The notes: generated from the sequence alone by a model not told the origin. 64,000 nt of DNA from Niebla homalea (GCA_019925105.1 JAHGAU010000029.1:186001-250000), one strand, 5' to 3'; counted from the stretch's first letter, positions 1 to 11,400 are shown. Numbers and translations are program-made.

Positions 1-1604
1 AATAAACAACAAGTTTGACAAACCTCCACGGCGTACCACACATATTTGGAATACTCACTATCGTAGACACCATACAGCTTGGAATGCAAGCAGTAGTACT
101 ACTACGAGTTTCGATGGTTAGGTGACCCGATCAAGCAGCCATGCAAGGTTCATGCTGACAGTTTGTTGGTTAGCTCAATACTCAGATTGACCAGTTACTG
201 AAATACTAATATGGCGAAAGAAAAAGGAAAAAGTCGAGTGTGGTGATATTAATCCCACAAAACCCACCTAAAGCAACCCCGAATCCCCCATCAGCCCAGT
301 CAGCTTTTGGGTACGCGTTCGGTACATGCTGAGCAATACTCAACTCGTCCAATAACCAACAGTTTGAAACAATTCGATAATAATTCGCACTCACTATCGC
401 ACTAAATACGAAGGAGCTTGAGCTGAAACCAACTGGCACGCCAGAATATCAAATTGGACTGAGAGGATTTTCGATTAAATCAGGTAATCGTTAGCAACCC
501 CCGGCAACAAAAGGACCAAAATGCCATTGAAACCAAATCTTGCATCATTTGGCATTGACGGCCAGGCTCCCCTTCATGTCCTTCCGATCCTTGACACGGT
601 CTTTTCTAGGCTTTTGGGTTCAGCGAATTAGGATCTACGTCAATCAATACCGATGACTTGAGTGACTTGGCCCAATGTTGATGGCTACCATGTGCATTGT
701 TTCGTTCAGAGAAACAATATCAGCATATCTGATTTTTTTGTCATACTCCTCACCGCAAAGACCTAATAAATACGCGGTGTGTGCAAATCCATTTTACGGA
801 TCAGGGGAGCAGAGCTCGCAGTCGGGGAATTCATATATGGTGATGGTTCCTTGAATGACTCTACTTACACATACCAAATTGCCTCTTTGCAGCAAACCCG
901 CTTCATCCCTCTGCTAGGACCGCATCCTTTTCCAACACGGCGCCATTACAATAAACTCCACAACGAAGCTTACCTTCCCTTATTGAACACGTCTCGCAAC
1001 TCGCACCTTATCCCACCTCACCACCCGACCTCTAAAATATCTCCTCGAAAGCCATTCTAGGTAATGTCCTTGGTCGCAACTCCGCGTACGCGAAAGCTTT
1101 GGCGATAAAATCATGAGACACTTCCTGAGATCCTGTTGTCGCCCGGAAATCCCCATGAATGACCTTGACCCTAGTAGCCTGCCTGTCTGCTTGTGGCCTC
1201 AGTTTTAGCATACTATCGACCTCCTTTCGGCGCAGCCATAATCGCTGAGAAGCAATCAAGCATCGTACGTCCGCCAAAATCTCTGTGGATCAGCCCCTCG
1301 GCGGGCTCAAGTCAGGTACGTCTTTAAGGGGGACACCGTCACCAACGCAGAACATTTTCTCCGACGTGCCGACCCGAGGTGAGCAAAAGATTACAGGGTG
1401 CAGTGTTTTTCTGAGTAGATTGGTAATCTGTGCGCTGTGCGCTGGATGTTGCTGGCCACTGGAGCTACCTTTCTTGACTTTAAATACGATATGTTTCAAC
1501 AATACTATTGATCTTGTAGCCACGTTTCAAACATGCGATATCTACGGTGGAAACATTGCATCCCCTTCTATGACTATCCGTCCACGATACTGTTCGTCCA
1601 CGAC
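1..1604. other. No convincing gene
   Basis: Short open frames occur on both strands but none has a recognisable domain, sensible codon use or splice-linked partner. The right part is the 3' flank of the helicase gene that ends at 1605. I see no repeat or RNA gene here. Confidence 0.5.
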
Positions 1605-4232
1605 TCAATCCAATCTCGTCATCGTCCCCTCCTTCTTCTCCCCCTCCCTCACCTCCCGATAGAAATTCCCGTACGCTTCATGCGCCTTCTTCTTCACCGT
1701 CGTCCCGAATTTCAACAGATCTTCGGGCACCTCCTGCCCAGCAGCTTTGAGGACATTGATCAACCCACCCGCCAGCGCTTTATCAAGCTCTGTGAAGAAC
1801 GTCATGGCTAGGCCTTCCTTGCCTGCTCTCCCTGTTCGGCCAATGCGGTGAACGTAGTCTTCTACTGTCAACGGGAAAGTGAAATTGATGACGGCTTTCA
1901 CGTCAGGGATGTCAAGGCCTCGCGCAGCTACATCGGTAGCTACCAACACAGACACTTCGCCCTTTTTGAAGGCAGCTAGCGAGGCCGTGCGTAGAGGCTG
2001 CGACATATCTCCATGAATGGCGGCGATTCGGATCTCGCTCCCTGCCATGGCTTTCCTCAACATCTTGTCGATGCGATCGGCTTCCTTTTTGTAGAGACAG
2101 AATATCAGCACACGATTCTGCTGCATCTTGATGGGGAACTGCTTGTTGACCATGGATGACTGTTTCCGCGAAGTGTTTTCCGAGGGCGGGGACAGCGCTT
2201 TCACAAGTTCACGCAAACGGCCTTCTTTCCAGTGAGGGTCCATTACTTCAACTTGTTGGGTAATGTTGGGATTGGCGCGGAGTTCGCCGGTAGTGTTGTC
2301 GGCGCCATTGCTGCTAGATGAGATAGTAATACGGATTGGATCGGTCATGAATGTGGCTGCGAGGTCGCGTACAGACGCAGGCCAAGTGGCAGTGAACATG
2401 GCGGTTTGGCGGCCTGTGGGCGGAGTACGGGAAATGATGGTCGAAATGGCTTCTTCAAACCCTTTATCGAGCATGCGGTCGGCTTCGTCGAGGACAAGGT
2501 ATGTGACTCGGCTAAGGTCGGCATGGCCTTCTTCGATCAAGTCGTTCAGTCGGCCAGGGGTAGCGATGATGATCTGTGCGCGTTTCAGATCGGCGCGCTG
2601 TTGGTCTTTGGGGATGCCACCGTAGAGGCAGACCGCGTGCAGGGAGGCCGGTTGGGCGAGGGCGACAATTTGTGTGTGGATTTGGCTGGCTAGTTCGCGG
2701 GTTGGGGAAATAATGACCGCGCGGGCTGGGGATTCGCCAGGGAGAGATTTTGGTAGGGATGTGATGTGCTGAATACAGGGAACACCGAATGCGAGGGTCT
2801 TGCCAGATCCCGTCTCCGCAACGCCGATGACGTCTCGAGATGATAGTAAGTGAGGCCATGCTGCAGCTTGGATTGGTGTTGGCGCTTTGAATGTTGCAAA
2901 GGGAGATTTTGCCGATGAGGAGCCTGGGATTCCAGGGAGATACTTGAAATCTGTGATGGGCCGTTGAGACGGAGCTTTGTCGGTTGCTAGATCGCGAATC
3001 GCGATTTTGTTTGACGTGAGAAAGTCGTCAATTGACGCCTGTGGAAGTGCTTCGAGTACCGAGTCTTCCACGTATCCGGTTGCCGGAGCTGATGAAGGCA
3101 CGATACTGTCCACCCGAGGTAGGTCTGGTGGTGTTCCGTTGGCCTTCTCCCTCGGGGGTTCCTTGACTTTTGGTTTCCTCCTTTCCAGCTTCTCTATTTC
3201 TGTGATGGCTTCCTTCTTGCGCTGCTCCCTCTCGATTTGCCCTTCTCCATTCGTATTGATTTCGGAAGATGCATTAGAATCAGCTGGAATGACGTTTGGC
3301 ATCAAGTCTTGAGCAACTTGTTTAGCCTCCTTCTTGCGTTGCCTCCTATCCTCGCTCAGTTCCTTATCGATGACGACTTGCGCGGGCTCAACGTTTTCTT
3401 CCAGGTCTTTCACTGAGTCCGATTCTCGTGCAGCTCTTCGTGCAGCTTTTCGTGCGGCACTCCTCTCCACTTTCTCACGGCGCTTCCGCTCTTGCTGGAC
3501 GCTGAAAGTTTCCTCCATGGATGCGCCCTACAAATGTAAGCCTGTAGTCCAGCATCTAAATTACAAAGCTTCCTGACTCACCTCCCCTTTCCCTTTCTTC
3601 TCATTGGATTGTATGGAGACAAAGTCTTGCTGATGGTATGGCTTCTTCGCCTTCGAACCCGACGTTACATCTGCTTTCGAGTCCGGTGCAGCACCCTTGG
3701 CTGGTTCGACGCCATGGATTCTCTCAACTTTTTTCGCCTTCTTCTTCTGCTTATTCCTGGCATTCTTTTCCGTCCTCGCAATTTTCTTGCCTTCCACGGT
3801 ACCCTGTTCCCTAGCTTCGGCCTTTTCGATCATTTGCATCCTACCCTCATTCATCACTCCGTTTCCTGAGCTCTCAGCTTCGGGAGCCTGTCCGTTTGCA
3901 GCCGAGGCTTCTGGCGCCCCAGACTCGACCACTGTTTGTGATTGCAGCGCTTTCTCTTCCTCTCTTCTCCTCTTTTCCTCTTTCCTCTTACGTTTAGCTT
4001 CCTTAGCTTCAGCGGTGGTGGTATCATCTTCCACAGCAGCATCACTATCCTTTCTCACTGGAGTAGCATCCCCTTTCGCCAGCTTCTTCAGGCGTTTGGC
4101 CTCTCTGCGCTCTTCCTTGGATAGCTTCTTGCTTTCGCCATCGGCTGCATCATTCTGCTCCACTTGATGCTTTCGCTTCTTTGAAGATTTGCCATTGGTG
4201 ATGGCACCATTTGCAACGACTTCCGAGGCCAT
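1605..4232 (-). CDS. DBP3: ATP-dependent DEAD-box RNA helicase Dbp3
   Basis: Two exons, 3582-4232 and 1605-3527, joined by a 54-nt intron (3528-3581; donor GTGAGT, acceptor TAG) that keeps phase 0 and gives about 857 residues. The second exon has the full helicase core in order: Q motif (APTPIQ), motif I AETGSGKT, Ia PTRELA, Ib TPGR, motif II DEAD, motif III TATWP (the SATWP variant typical of Dbp3), motif [11 protein letters not shown] and motif [12 protein letters not shown]. The C-terminus ([17 protein letters not shown]) also matches Dbp3. Dbp3 works in the nucleolus on 35S pre-rRNA processing for the 60S subunit. The N-terminal 300-odd residues are Lys/Glu-rich, as in the family but much longer than in yeast (523 aa in total). 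The start at 4232 is the first ATG of the upstream basic exon. Confidence 0.93.
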
Positions 4233-5150
4233 TGCTGCTCAAAATATTGAGAATCGCATTGTTTGACAATTGTAACTCTATGAAAAGTTTTTGTGCGATC
4301 AATTTCGAGGGTCTCTCCCAGAAGGAAGGTAAGCCGAACTCCCACATGCTGCCTAGCGCCCATCTCAGGGGAAACAAATAGCGCAGACTTGTTCCCTCGA
4401 CGGTCCACATTGGCTATTGGCTGATTAGCTGTCCCAAGGTAGCTCAAGGACATGATTAGGATTCACAGTAGAAGCTGTGAGGTTTTGCATTAGCCACAAA
4501 GTATTGCAACGAGCTGCCTGCTGCAAAGTTCGCCTTTACCCCTCAAAATTGTGGGATTCAAAAGGACCCAATGAATTATGGTCAGTTGCATTCACTAGCT
4601 TGATTCACGAAAACCGTCGGCAAACTTCGCAGTGATCTCTCTCTCTCTCATTTCCCCAGTCTCAAGAATCTTTCAACATGCTCCGTCGCACTTCCCCCAA
4701 GCCTAACGAGTCATTTGAAATCCATTTGGACGTATCTCCCGTACTTTCCCGGTTCATTGGCCAGGTAGTGCGATGTTTGCCCATGTTTGCCAGTGACACA
4801 TGAAGCTCACAAGCCTCACCCCTTTCACGGAACATTTCATCCTACAACACAGACGATATTGTCCCACTGCAGGCCTGCCTAGCCCGCCTCTTAGCGCTTT
4901 CCACAGGTCCACTTGAGTAAAACTCCCTCACATTTATCCATCCATCCTTCCTTCCCACCAAAAAAAACGGAATCCGATCCACAGCTCTCATCCTTCCACA
5001 ACTCTCTCACAACACCACAAACACCCCATCAATCGCGTATCTCCCATCATCGACAGCTCCACACCCATCAACCCAGTCGACAACACCCTAATTCCCCCCT
5101 CCCCCTCCAACAAAACAAAAAACAAACCTTCATCAAAACCCCACCAAGCC
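4233..5150. promoter_or_regulatory. Divergent intergenic region, Dbp3 / coiled-coil gene
   Basis: Lies between two divergently read starts. The right third (about 4910-5150) is C/A- and CT-rich with little G on the + strand, a common feature just upstream of fungal start codons. No specific operator was recognised. Confidence 0.4.
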
Positions 5151-5597
5151 ATGTCCCCCCTCGCCGACCTCTTCGCCGAACGCGCCGCCCGCTGCGAAGC
5201 CGATCAAGCCGCCAAAGCAGCCGCCGAGCGTGCCACCCTCCGCGCCCAAGCCAAAGCCCGCCAGAAGGCCCTGCTCGCCGACCCGACGTCGGCCAAAGCG
5301 ATACAGGCCAAGTACGCGGAGGAAGTGCGGCAGCAGCTGGCGCGGGAGAAGCGGGAGCGGGCCGCCGTGCTGGAGACGATTGAGCGAGACCGGCAGGAGA
5401 GGAGGGAGAAGGACGAGAGGGAGAGGGAGATGAGGGCGGAGAGGGCGAGGGTGGAGAGGGCGAGGGAGTGTGATTGGGATGATAAGGGGGTGGGGGAGTA
5501 TGGCTGGGATTATCAGGAGGCGAGGGCGGTCAATGTGAGTGAGAGTAGGTTGGTGGGTGGGGGAGGGTATGATGGGAGGGGGCAGTGGATGTATTGA
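5151..5597 (+). CDS. Small coiled-coil hypothetical protein
   Basis: Single open frame of 148 residues starting at an ATG with A/C-rich leader (CAAGCCATGTC). Residues about 10-105 are almost all Ala, Glu, Arg, Lys and Gln and should form one long charged helix or coiled coil. The C-terminal 40 residues are Gly/Tyr/Trp-rich and end GQWMY. No domain is recognised and no function is claimed. The frame is GC-rich and keeps an amphipathic pattern over its whole length, and a CT/CA-rich leader precedes it. These support a real gene. The opposite strand also holds a long frame (5133-5684), but it is Pro/His/Leu-rich, as expected of a shadow. Confidence 0.55.
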   Translation: MSPLADLFAERAARCEADQAAKAAAERATLRAQAKARQKALLADPTSAKAIQAKYAEEVRQQLAREKRERAAVLETIERDRQERREKDEREREMRAERARVERARECDWDDKGVGEYGWDYQEARAVNVSESRLVGGGGYDGRGQWMY

Positions 5598-5856
5598 AGA
5601 GGTTGCCGTCGTCTCGGGATGTAGTGTGGAGGGAGACCATCGGATTCCTGCCAAGGCGTGGGTTCGATGATCTGAGAATGGCACGTAGAGGGGACGCAGG
5701 TTCCGGTTCCGCCGGAAGTTCCAAAGCAGATCAGACTGTCATCAAGTTTTGCCCTATTCCAGCGCGGGACTTCTCATCATATCAATTCTCATCATGTAGT
5801 CATAACTTGTGTTGAGGTAGCACAACACATCCGCAAGGTAATCTCACTCGCCCCCG

Positions 5857-7965
5857 CTAATGCACAAAACGAAAGTCAAGCCTGTGTATCACTCCGTCAG
5901 CACCGCCTATCACGAGACATACAGAATACCTACCTCTTATTCCCCGACTCACTTGTTGTCTCAAGGTAATGCACCCTCTCGGCATCAGATATGCTTCCCC
6001 ATACCTTCTCCCGTGAAGCATTCCGCCATTGGTAGTAAGACTTGGCCGAGATGATCAGAATGATGTTCCAAACCACCAAGCCGAGCAGCACCTTGTTGCC
6101 AGTGCGGTAGAGGGGTTTGTCGTGGTCGCGATAAATCTTAGGGTTATGCCCAATGTCAGTACAATAGAGCTATTCAAGGGGTTCACAGGTGGCTATTCAA
6201 GGGTGATCGCATCTTATCCCTTTGAGACGTTACTTACGTTTGAGGAAATGATACTCGACAATTGGACGCACATATTGTACAGCGCGGTACCAACAGTGCG
6301 GGTACGGACCGAGCCTGCATTGCGGCTCGTCATGGCCACTGGAACTATTCAGCTGGAGCTCCGACTTATAAAGTGTGAGGGATAGCTTTACCAATGATAG
6401 CGTGAATGTACGGAAATCCGACGAACATCATGTTCAGAACATATCTGCTCCAAGCGAACCCTTGTCCGCCAGGTAGGGTCTCTAGTGCGACCAAGAGCGG
6501 CAGCATGTAGATTTGACAGACCAAGACAATGAGGAAGCGATTGTTGATCTTTTCGGATACCCATGTCCAGAAGACTAGCTGGAGTATGAACAACGTGTAG
6601 GCCGGTACTGTAAGCAGATTTGTCTGAAAGGCATCGAAATCCAAGGACCTCAAAATGAGGGTGAGGTAGCTCGTTGCGCATTGATTCGGGATTGCCCAAC
6701 TCAGACCGAGTAGGTAAATAGGCCACATATCGTAGTCTTTCAGAGCTTGCCACAGTAGGCGAGGGCCCACTGCTTGCCTGTTATGCATGTCACCCTTGGA
6801 AGGATCATCACGGATGATTCTGTTGGCCATGATGACTTCTTCCCTTTCCGTGAACCACCCGTCTTTCCCTCTGAAGAAGCTCGCAGTTTGGTACGGGGAA
6901 GGTGGGAGGTACAACCACGAGATCATCCCAATCAAGGCAGTCAACGATCCCTCGAGTGCGAAGAGCCATTGCCAGCCATGCAGGCCACTGACGCCGCCGA
7001 GATGAAGGATACCGTAAGCAAGAAACGCGGAGATAATGTAGGTGAGACCGTACGCTCCTAAGCGAACCGTGGAGTTAGCCTTGCTTCATACAAGACAAAG
7101 CTTTCAAACTACAGATGCAAGTGGATAAAACGCCTTCGAAGTTAACTTACCCCAGAAGAAACTCAACCGGATGGGCAGCTCCTTGCTTTTGTAGAAGTAG
7201 CTGAGATAGAGTATGACATCAGGAATGAAGCCACCTTCGATGATGCCTAGTAAGGATCGCGTCAACCAGAATGTCGACCGCCCAGTCAACCTTGATTGAC
7301 AGCAGGCCACGATACTCCACGAGATCATCTGAATTGGGATCCAGTTATCCGGCCCCAACTTCTTGCTGATGAGCTGTGACGGCAGTTCCGCAACCAGAAA
7401 GGAGACATAGAAGATGGTTTGTCCGGTATTGTAATCGTTGGTGTTCAGACCAAGGTCATTCAGCATGTTGTCGGACAGTGCCTGGGTAATGTTGGATCGG
7501 TCCATTTGTAAGGCAAAGAACATGAAGCAACACCAAGCGCAGACCCGAAGATCTGAGCACACGGCTTGTGATTAGCGTTGTGTTGAATTCGTTTCGCAAA
7601 ATGGGTAATGTTCTGAAACGTGTCTTTCGTCGTGCTTTGGACGTACCTAGCTTCCTGATCAATGAAGTCTCTTCCGCTTGACTCCACGTCGCTTTGGAGT
7701 CGTATCGGTGTCTGCCCTCATAGGTGTCGATGGGTACGTAATAACCCTCAAGGATGCGCTCCTTGGGTTTTAGATCAGACTTTCCTTGGGAGACTACCTC
7801 GCCAATCTGGTTCTCGCTTGTGTCGTTATGAGTAGGTTGAGATCTCGCATATGAGGATATCTCTTTGCCACGTCGAGGCTTCAGAGTCGAGAACAACTTC
7901 GCGACTCTTGGCCTCTGTGCTTTTGGAGGAGACATGCCGTTATCGCTTTCTTGCTGTTCAGACAT
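5857..7965 (-). CDS. MFS permease, anion:cation symporter (Dal5/Soa1/Liz1-like)
   Basis: Six exons: 7647-7965, 7151-7552, 6392-7057, 6238-6344, 5934-6136 and 5857-5881. Spliced in frame they give 573 residues. Family marks include [18 protein letters not shown] at the first membrane segment, [60 protein letters not shown] and the C-terminal [11 protein letters not shown]. The last exon is only 25 nt and codes LDFRFVH and the stop, a tail widely kept in this family. An N-terminal cytosolic extension of about 100 residues precedes the twelve expected membrane segments. The family imports organic anions such as allantoate, nicotinate, pantothenate and sulfonates. The gene is divergent from a TauD-type dioxygenase 630 bp away, which makes a sulfonate or related acid a reasonable substrate guess, not a demonstrated one. 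Confidence 0.88.
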
Positions 7966-8595
7966 TGATGCGATCCACGGTTTTGATGCCCTTGACCCAA
8001 ATGAATAGTTGGCGAGGAGTCCTGAGCATCGTAGCGGGTCAGACCTTAAAAGCCATAACCTGGACAGCTTCGCCTTGCTACTATAAAAGACGCCGTAGAA
8101 TCATATCTTTGCACATAAAGCTCTCATGTGTAGCTCGGACCCGGTGGCCAATTGGCTTCATCCCCGTTGCACTATTGTCGAGAAACTTCCTGCTGCCGTT
8201 CGCTAGTATACCGGGCCTACAGTCGAGAAAGGAAGCTGTGAGTATGAACAGTAGATTCTTCGCGATCTCACGGCTAGTTATAGATGATGGAGCCCGTCTG
8301 ATGATATCGTGCAGCGAAGGCGTGATCAGGCCGTTTCCGCTTTGGGCAGGAGTCGTCCTTGACCCCTATTGCGGAATATCAAACGCGCATGTACCGCAGC
8401 CCCCCGCCACCATGAACCAATAGCTAACATGGAGAAGAACTAGCCTTATCTTTCGTATACAATTAGCCTACCCAATCTGCGATCGAGATAAACATGCGGT
8501 ACAGAGTTACACGAGCGGGGAAGATGCTCGGAAACGCATATAAACAGTCACATAATGTGCAAATCTCTTTCAAAGCGTAACTTGCATCGCACACC
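7966..8595. promoter_or_regulatory. Shared divergent promoter, permease / dioxygenase
   Basis: 630 bp between the two divergent starts. A TATAAA lies at 8540-8545, about 51 bp before the dioxygenase ATG. ATGATATCGT at 8301-8310 matches nine of ten positions of the Neurospora CYS-3 site ATGRYRYCAT, which would fit sulfur control, but a single near-match is weak. The + strand frame 7851-8423 overlaps the permease and has no family likeness. Confidence 0.4.
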
Positions 8596-10063
8596 ATGGC
8601 ACCGGTCGCAACCCAGACTGTGACTCAACCTTCCAATGTGTTCCCGAACACGTTTGGCACTTACAAAGAGCAAGCCGCAGGAGCCAAGAGTTTCAACAAA
8701 AAGCTAGAAGAAGAGGGTGATGCCACTCACCCAGCAGCTAGTGTAGTGCATCCTTCATCAGTCACATGACTTATGCTGATATTGCTTGCTAGAACCTCAA
8801 TTATCTTCCAGTATGGGACGCTGACGTGAAGTATCCCCCACTGGAGACATTCGAGCACAAGGAGCACGGCCTTGACGCAGATACAGCTTTGTCAGAATTG
8901 CTTGGTAAGTTTATCTAAGAGGATTTTCCAGATTGAGTCAATGTTCTGAGAGCTTTGCAATCCATGAGGTATTATTGATCTCACGTTTCACCCCCCCGAG
9001 TTAAATTGTGAAGCATTATTATCGTTGCCCGCGAGTTCTGTATCGTACCGAGCCATACTGACTTAGGATTCACTTAGGTTCCTCTGTCAAAAGGGAAGAT
9101 CTCACAGCCAACATCGGCACCGTGCTCTCTGGAGTACAGTTGAGCCAGCTCTCAGACGCGGGTAAGGACCAGTTGGCTCTGTTCGCAGCCCAGCGGAACG
9201 TGGTCGTGTTCAGAGATCAGGATTTTGGTAACCTGCCTATCGAGAAGGCCAAAGAGATTGGGGGCTACTTCGGCCGTCACCATATTCATCCAACAAGTGG
9301 TGCTCCTCAGGGGCACCCGGAGGTTGCGGTCGTCCATCGGGGAGCGGACGATCGTTCTGGAGAAGTCCTGCTAGAAACGCGCAATTCAAGCGTCGCTTGG
9401 CATAGTGATCTCACTTGCGAGCAGCAGCCACCAGGGACCACCTTTTTGTACAGCCTAGACACACCAAGCGCCGGGGGAGATACGCTGTTTTGTAACATGG
9501 TCGAGGCCTATCGGAGGCTCAGCCCAGGCTTCCGCGAGAGGCTGCATGGCCTGAAGGTAGTACATTCTGGAATTGAGCAAGCAGATTGCGCCAGGTCGAG
9601 AGACTCGGTGGTTCGGCGAGAGCCGGTGACAAGCATACATCCCTTGGTTCGGACGCATCCTGTGACAGGAGACAAGGCGCTATACGTCAACCCACAGTGT
9701 AAGTCTTCGGACAGGACGCATGGTGCGGGGAAGTATCCTGATAATGCTGCAGTCACTCGATACATCGTGGGTTACAAGAAGGAGGAGAGCGACAACTTGC
9801 TGAAGTTCCTCTATGATCATATCGCCTTTGGTGCCGACTTCCAAGCAAGAGTCAAATGGTCAAAGGGCACAGTAGTTGTCTGGGATGTCAGTACAACACA
9901 AGTCCTAATTTGCCCCAAGAGACTCCGCTGATTGTCTTAGAACCGCATCACGGCACACTCGGCTACACTGGATTGGGCCACAGGTCAACGACGACATCTT
10001 GCTCGCATTACACCACAAGCGGAAGAGCCGTTCGAGACGCCATTTGAGGGTCAGACAATCTAA
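8596..10063 (+). CDS. TauD/TfdA-family alpha-ketoglutarate dioxygenase
   Basis: Five exons: 8596-8742, 8793-8904, 9078-9698, 9753-9886 and 9941-10063, giving 378 residues. Fe(II)/2-oxoglutarate ligands are visible: the H-x-D pair in VAWHSDLTCEQQPPGTTFLY, the distal His in NRITAHSATLDW and the 2-oxoglutarate Arg in RRHLARITP. FGRHHIHPTSGAPQGHPEV is typical of fungal members. The 54-nt segment 9699-9752 has no stop and could be read through, but it has a GTAAGT donor, a CTGAT branch and a TGCAG acceptor. Removing it restores the family sequence NPQFTRYIVGYKKEE. Homologues (yeast Jlp1 and many paralogues) split sulfonates such as taurine to sulfite and an aldehyde, though substrates vary widely. 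The second intron (173 nt) is the least certain join. Confidence 0.87.
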
Positions 10064-10545
10064 AGTCTTAATTCTTGGGCCGGAGATTGAGCAGGGTCCA
10101 CCAGAGTTGAAGTTCCATTCCCTTATGTGTAGCAAGTAGGCACGACATATGTTCCCCATGCTCAGGTCTGCGCACAGCGTGCTGTTGTCTGACAATTCTT
10201 CCCCACGAGCGGCCCGCTGAAACTCTGCGTGACGTCAAACGGCGTTTCGAATATATTATATCCTTCTGTAAAAGTTATTTCGAGCTCGATCTCTCTTGTT
10301 GCGGTATGAACTTGCGACCTCTGCGGATCTTGCGTAGCGGTAAATCTCTATGACTTACTACTCTTTACTATGCAAATCGATTTTCAAGATCAATTTCTAT
10401 CTTTACATTGACTTCATCGTACCAGGATCCCAGCTACATTTATCACTTCATACTTCTTGCTGCCACAATTTTCACATTTACTCAAGATTGTCAACTTCAA
10501 TACCCTGCTTCTTGCCAATTTCAGCCACAGTGCTTCCCCGTCTGA
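10064..10545. promoter_or_regulatory. Intergenic, upstream of methyltransferase
   Basis: Contains the dioxygenase 3' flank and the likely promoter of the next gene. An AT-rich ATATATTATAT patch lies near 10250-10262 and a pyrimidine-rich, A-containing leader runs up to the ATG at 10546. No defined site was recognised. Confidence 0.35.
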
Positions 10546-11400
10546 ATGTCATCGCCCTCCAACTCCCCCACCGCGCTCACCCGCGCCTACTACGACAACA
10601 GATCCACCGATACCTTCTACCACACCATCTGGGGTGGTTCCCAGATCTCCATCGGCATCTACGACCCTCCCAGCCTCTCCCTCGCTGACGCTTCTCATCA
10701 TGCCGTCGAGCGCCTCGCCACCCGCGCTGCACCCATCACCTCATCCACGCGGGTCCTGGATATGGGCGCGGGATACGGTGGCGCTGCAAGGCATCTAGCG
10801 AGAACGTATGGATGCCATGTTACGTGTCTGAATTTGAGTCCTGTGCAGAACGACCGGAATCGGAGGATGAATGCCGAGGCCGGGCTGGAAGGGCTGATTG
10901 ATATCGTGGAGGGCAGTTTTGAGGATTGCCCCCAGTTTGGAGAGGGGGACTTTGAGATCGTGTGGAGCCAGGATGCATTTCTGCATTCTGCGCAGAGGGA
11001 GAAGATCCTGGGGGAGATTGATCGCGTTCTCATCAAGCAGGGCGGGAAAGTGGTGTTCACGGATTTGATGGAGAAGCAAGGGGCAGATCCGAAAGCGTTG
11101 GAGGAGGTGGTGAAGAGGATTCCCGTGGATCATTATGCGAGTCCTGAGTTCTATCGAAGGGGTATGGGCGAGAGGGGTTTCAGGGATGAGGGGTTTGAGC
11201 AGCTGACTGGGCATTTGGCCAGGCATTATGAGAAGACTGTGAAGGATCTGGAGGCGTATGAAGAAGGACTGGTGAGGGAAGGTAGGGGAGGCGAGATAGA
11301 TGGCGCGTACTCCGAGAAGACGAAGAAGGGGTTGATGGCTGGTGCGAAGGCGGCGGGGAGCGGTAATATGGTATGGGGGATCTTTTGTTTCAGTAGGTAA
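10546..11400 (+). CDS. SAM methyltransferase, sarcosine/dimethylglycine type
   Basis: Uninterrupted 284-residue frame. SAM-binding motif I is VLDMGAGYGGAARHLA (about residues 68-83), followed by the acidic loop CLNLSPVQNDRNR. The post-motif region WSQDAFLHS and the N-terminal YYDNRSTDTFYHTIWGG / ISIGIY resemble sarcosine/dimethylglycine N-methyltransferases, which make glycine betaine in halotolerant bacteria. The opening YYD...FY..IWGG block is the best clue, because generic class I methyltransferases lack it. The gene has no intron, unlike most neighbours, and is relatively GC-rich. That would fit descent from a bacterial gene but does not prove it. The substrate in this fungus is unknown; betaine synthesis or methylation of another small amine are both possible. 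Confidence 0.8.
   Translation: MSSPSNSPTALTRAYYDNRSTDTFYHTIWGGSQISIGIYDPPSLSLADASHHAVERLATRAAPITSSTRVLDMGAGYGGAARHLARTYGCHVTCLNLSPVQNDRNRRMNAEAGLEGLIDIVEGSFEDCPQFGEGDFEIVWSQDAFLHSAQREKILGEIDRVLIKQGGKVVFTDLMEKQGADPKALEEVVKRIPVDHYASPEFYRRGMGERGFRDEGFEQLTGHLARHYEKTVKDLEAYEEGLVREGRGGEIDGAYSEKTKKGLMAGAKAAGSGNMVWGIFCFSR

Noticed and set aside
2263..2859. Long + and - strand frames inside the helicase gene
   Set aside because: Antisense or out-of-frame shadows of the Dbp3 core; no domain and poor residue composition.
5133..5684. 183-codon minus-strand frame opposite the coiled-coil gene
   Set aside because: Pro/His/Leu-rich complement of an Arg/Glu-rich gene; no start context or domain.
8301..8310. 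CYS-3 binding site as a firm regulatory call
   Set aside because: One mismatch to a degenerate 10-mer in 630 bp is close to chance; kept only as a note in the promoter entry.
7851..8423. 190-codon + strand frame over the permease start
   Set aside because: Overlaps the permease first exon antisense and has no family likeness.
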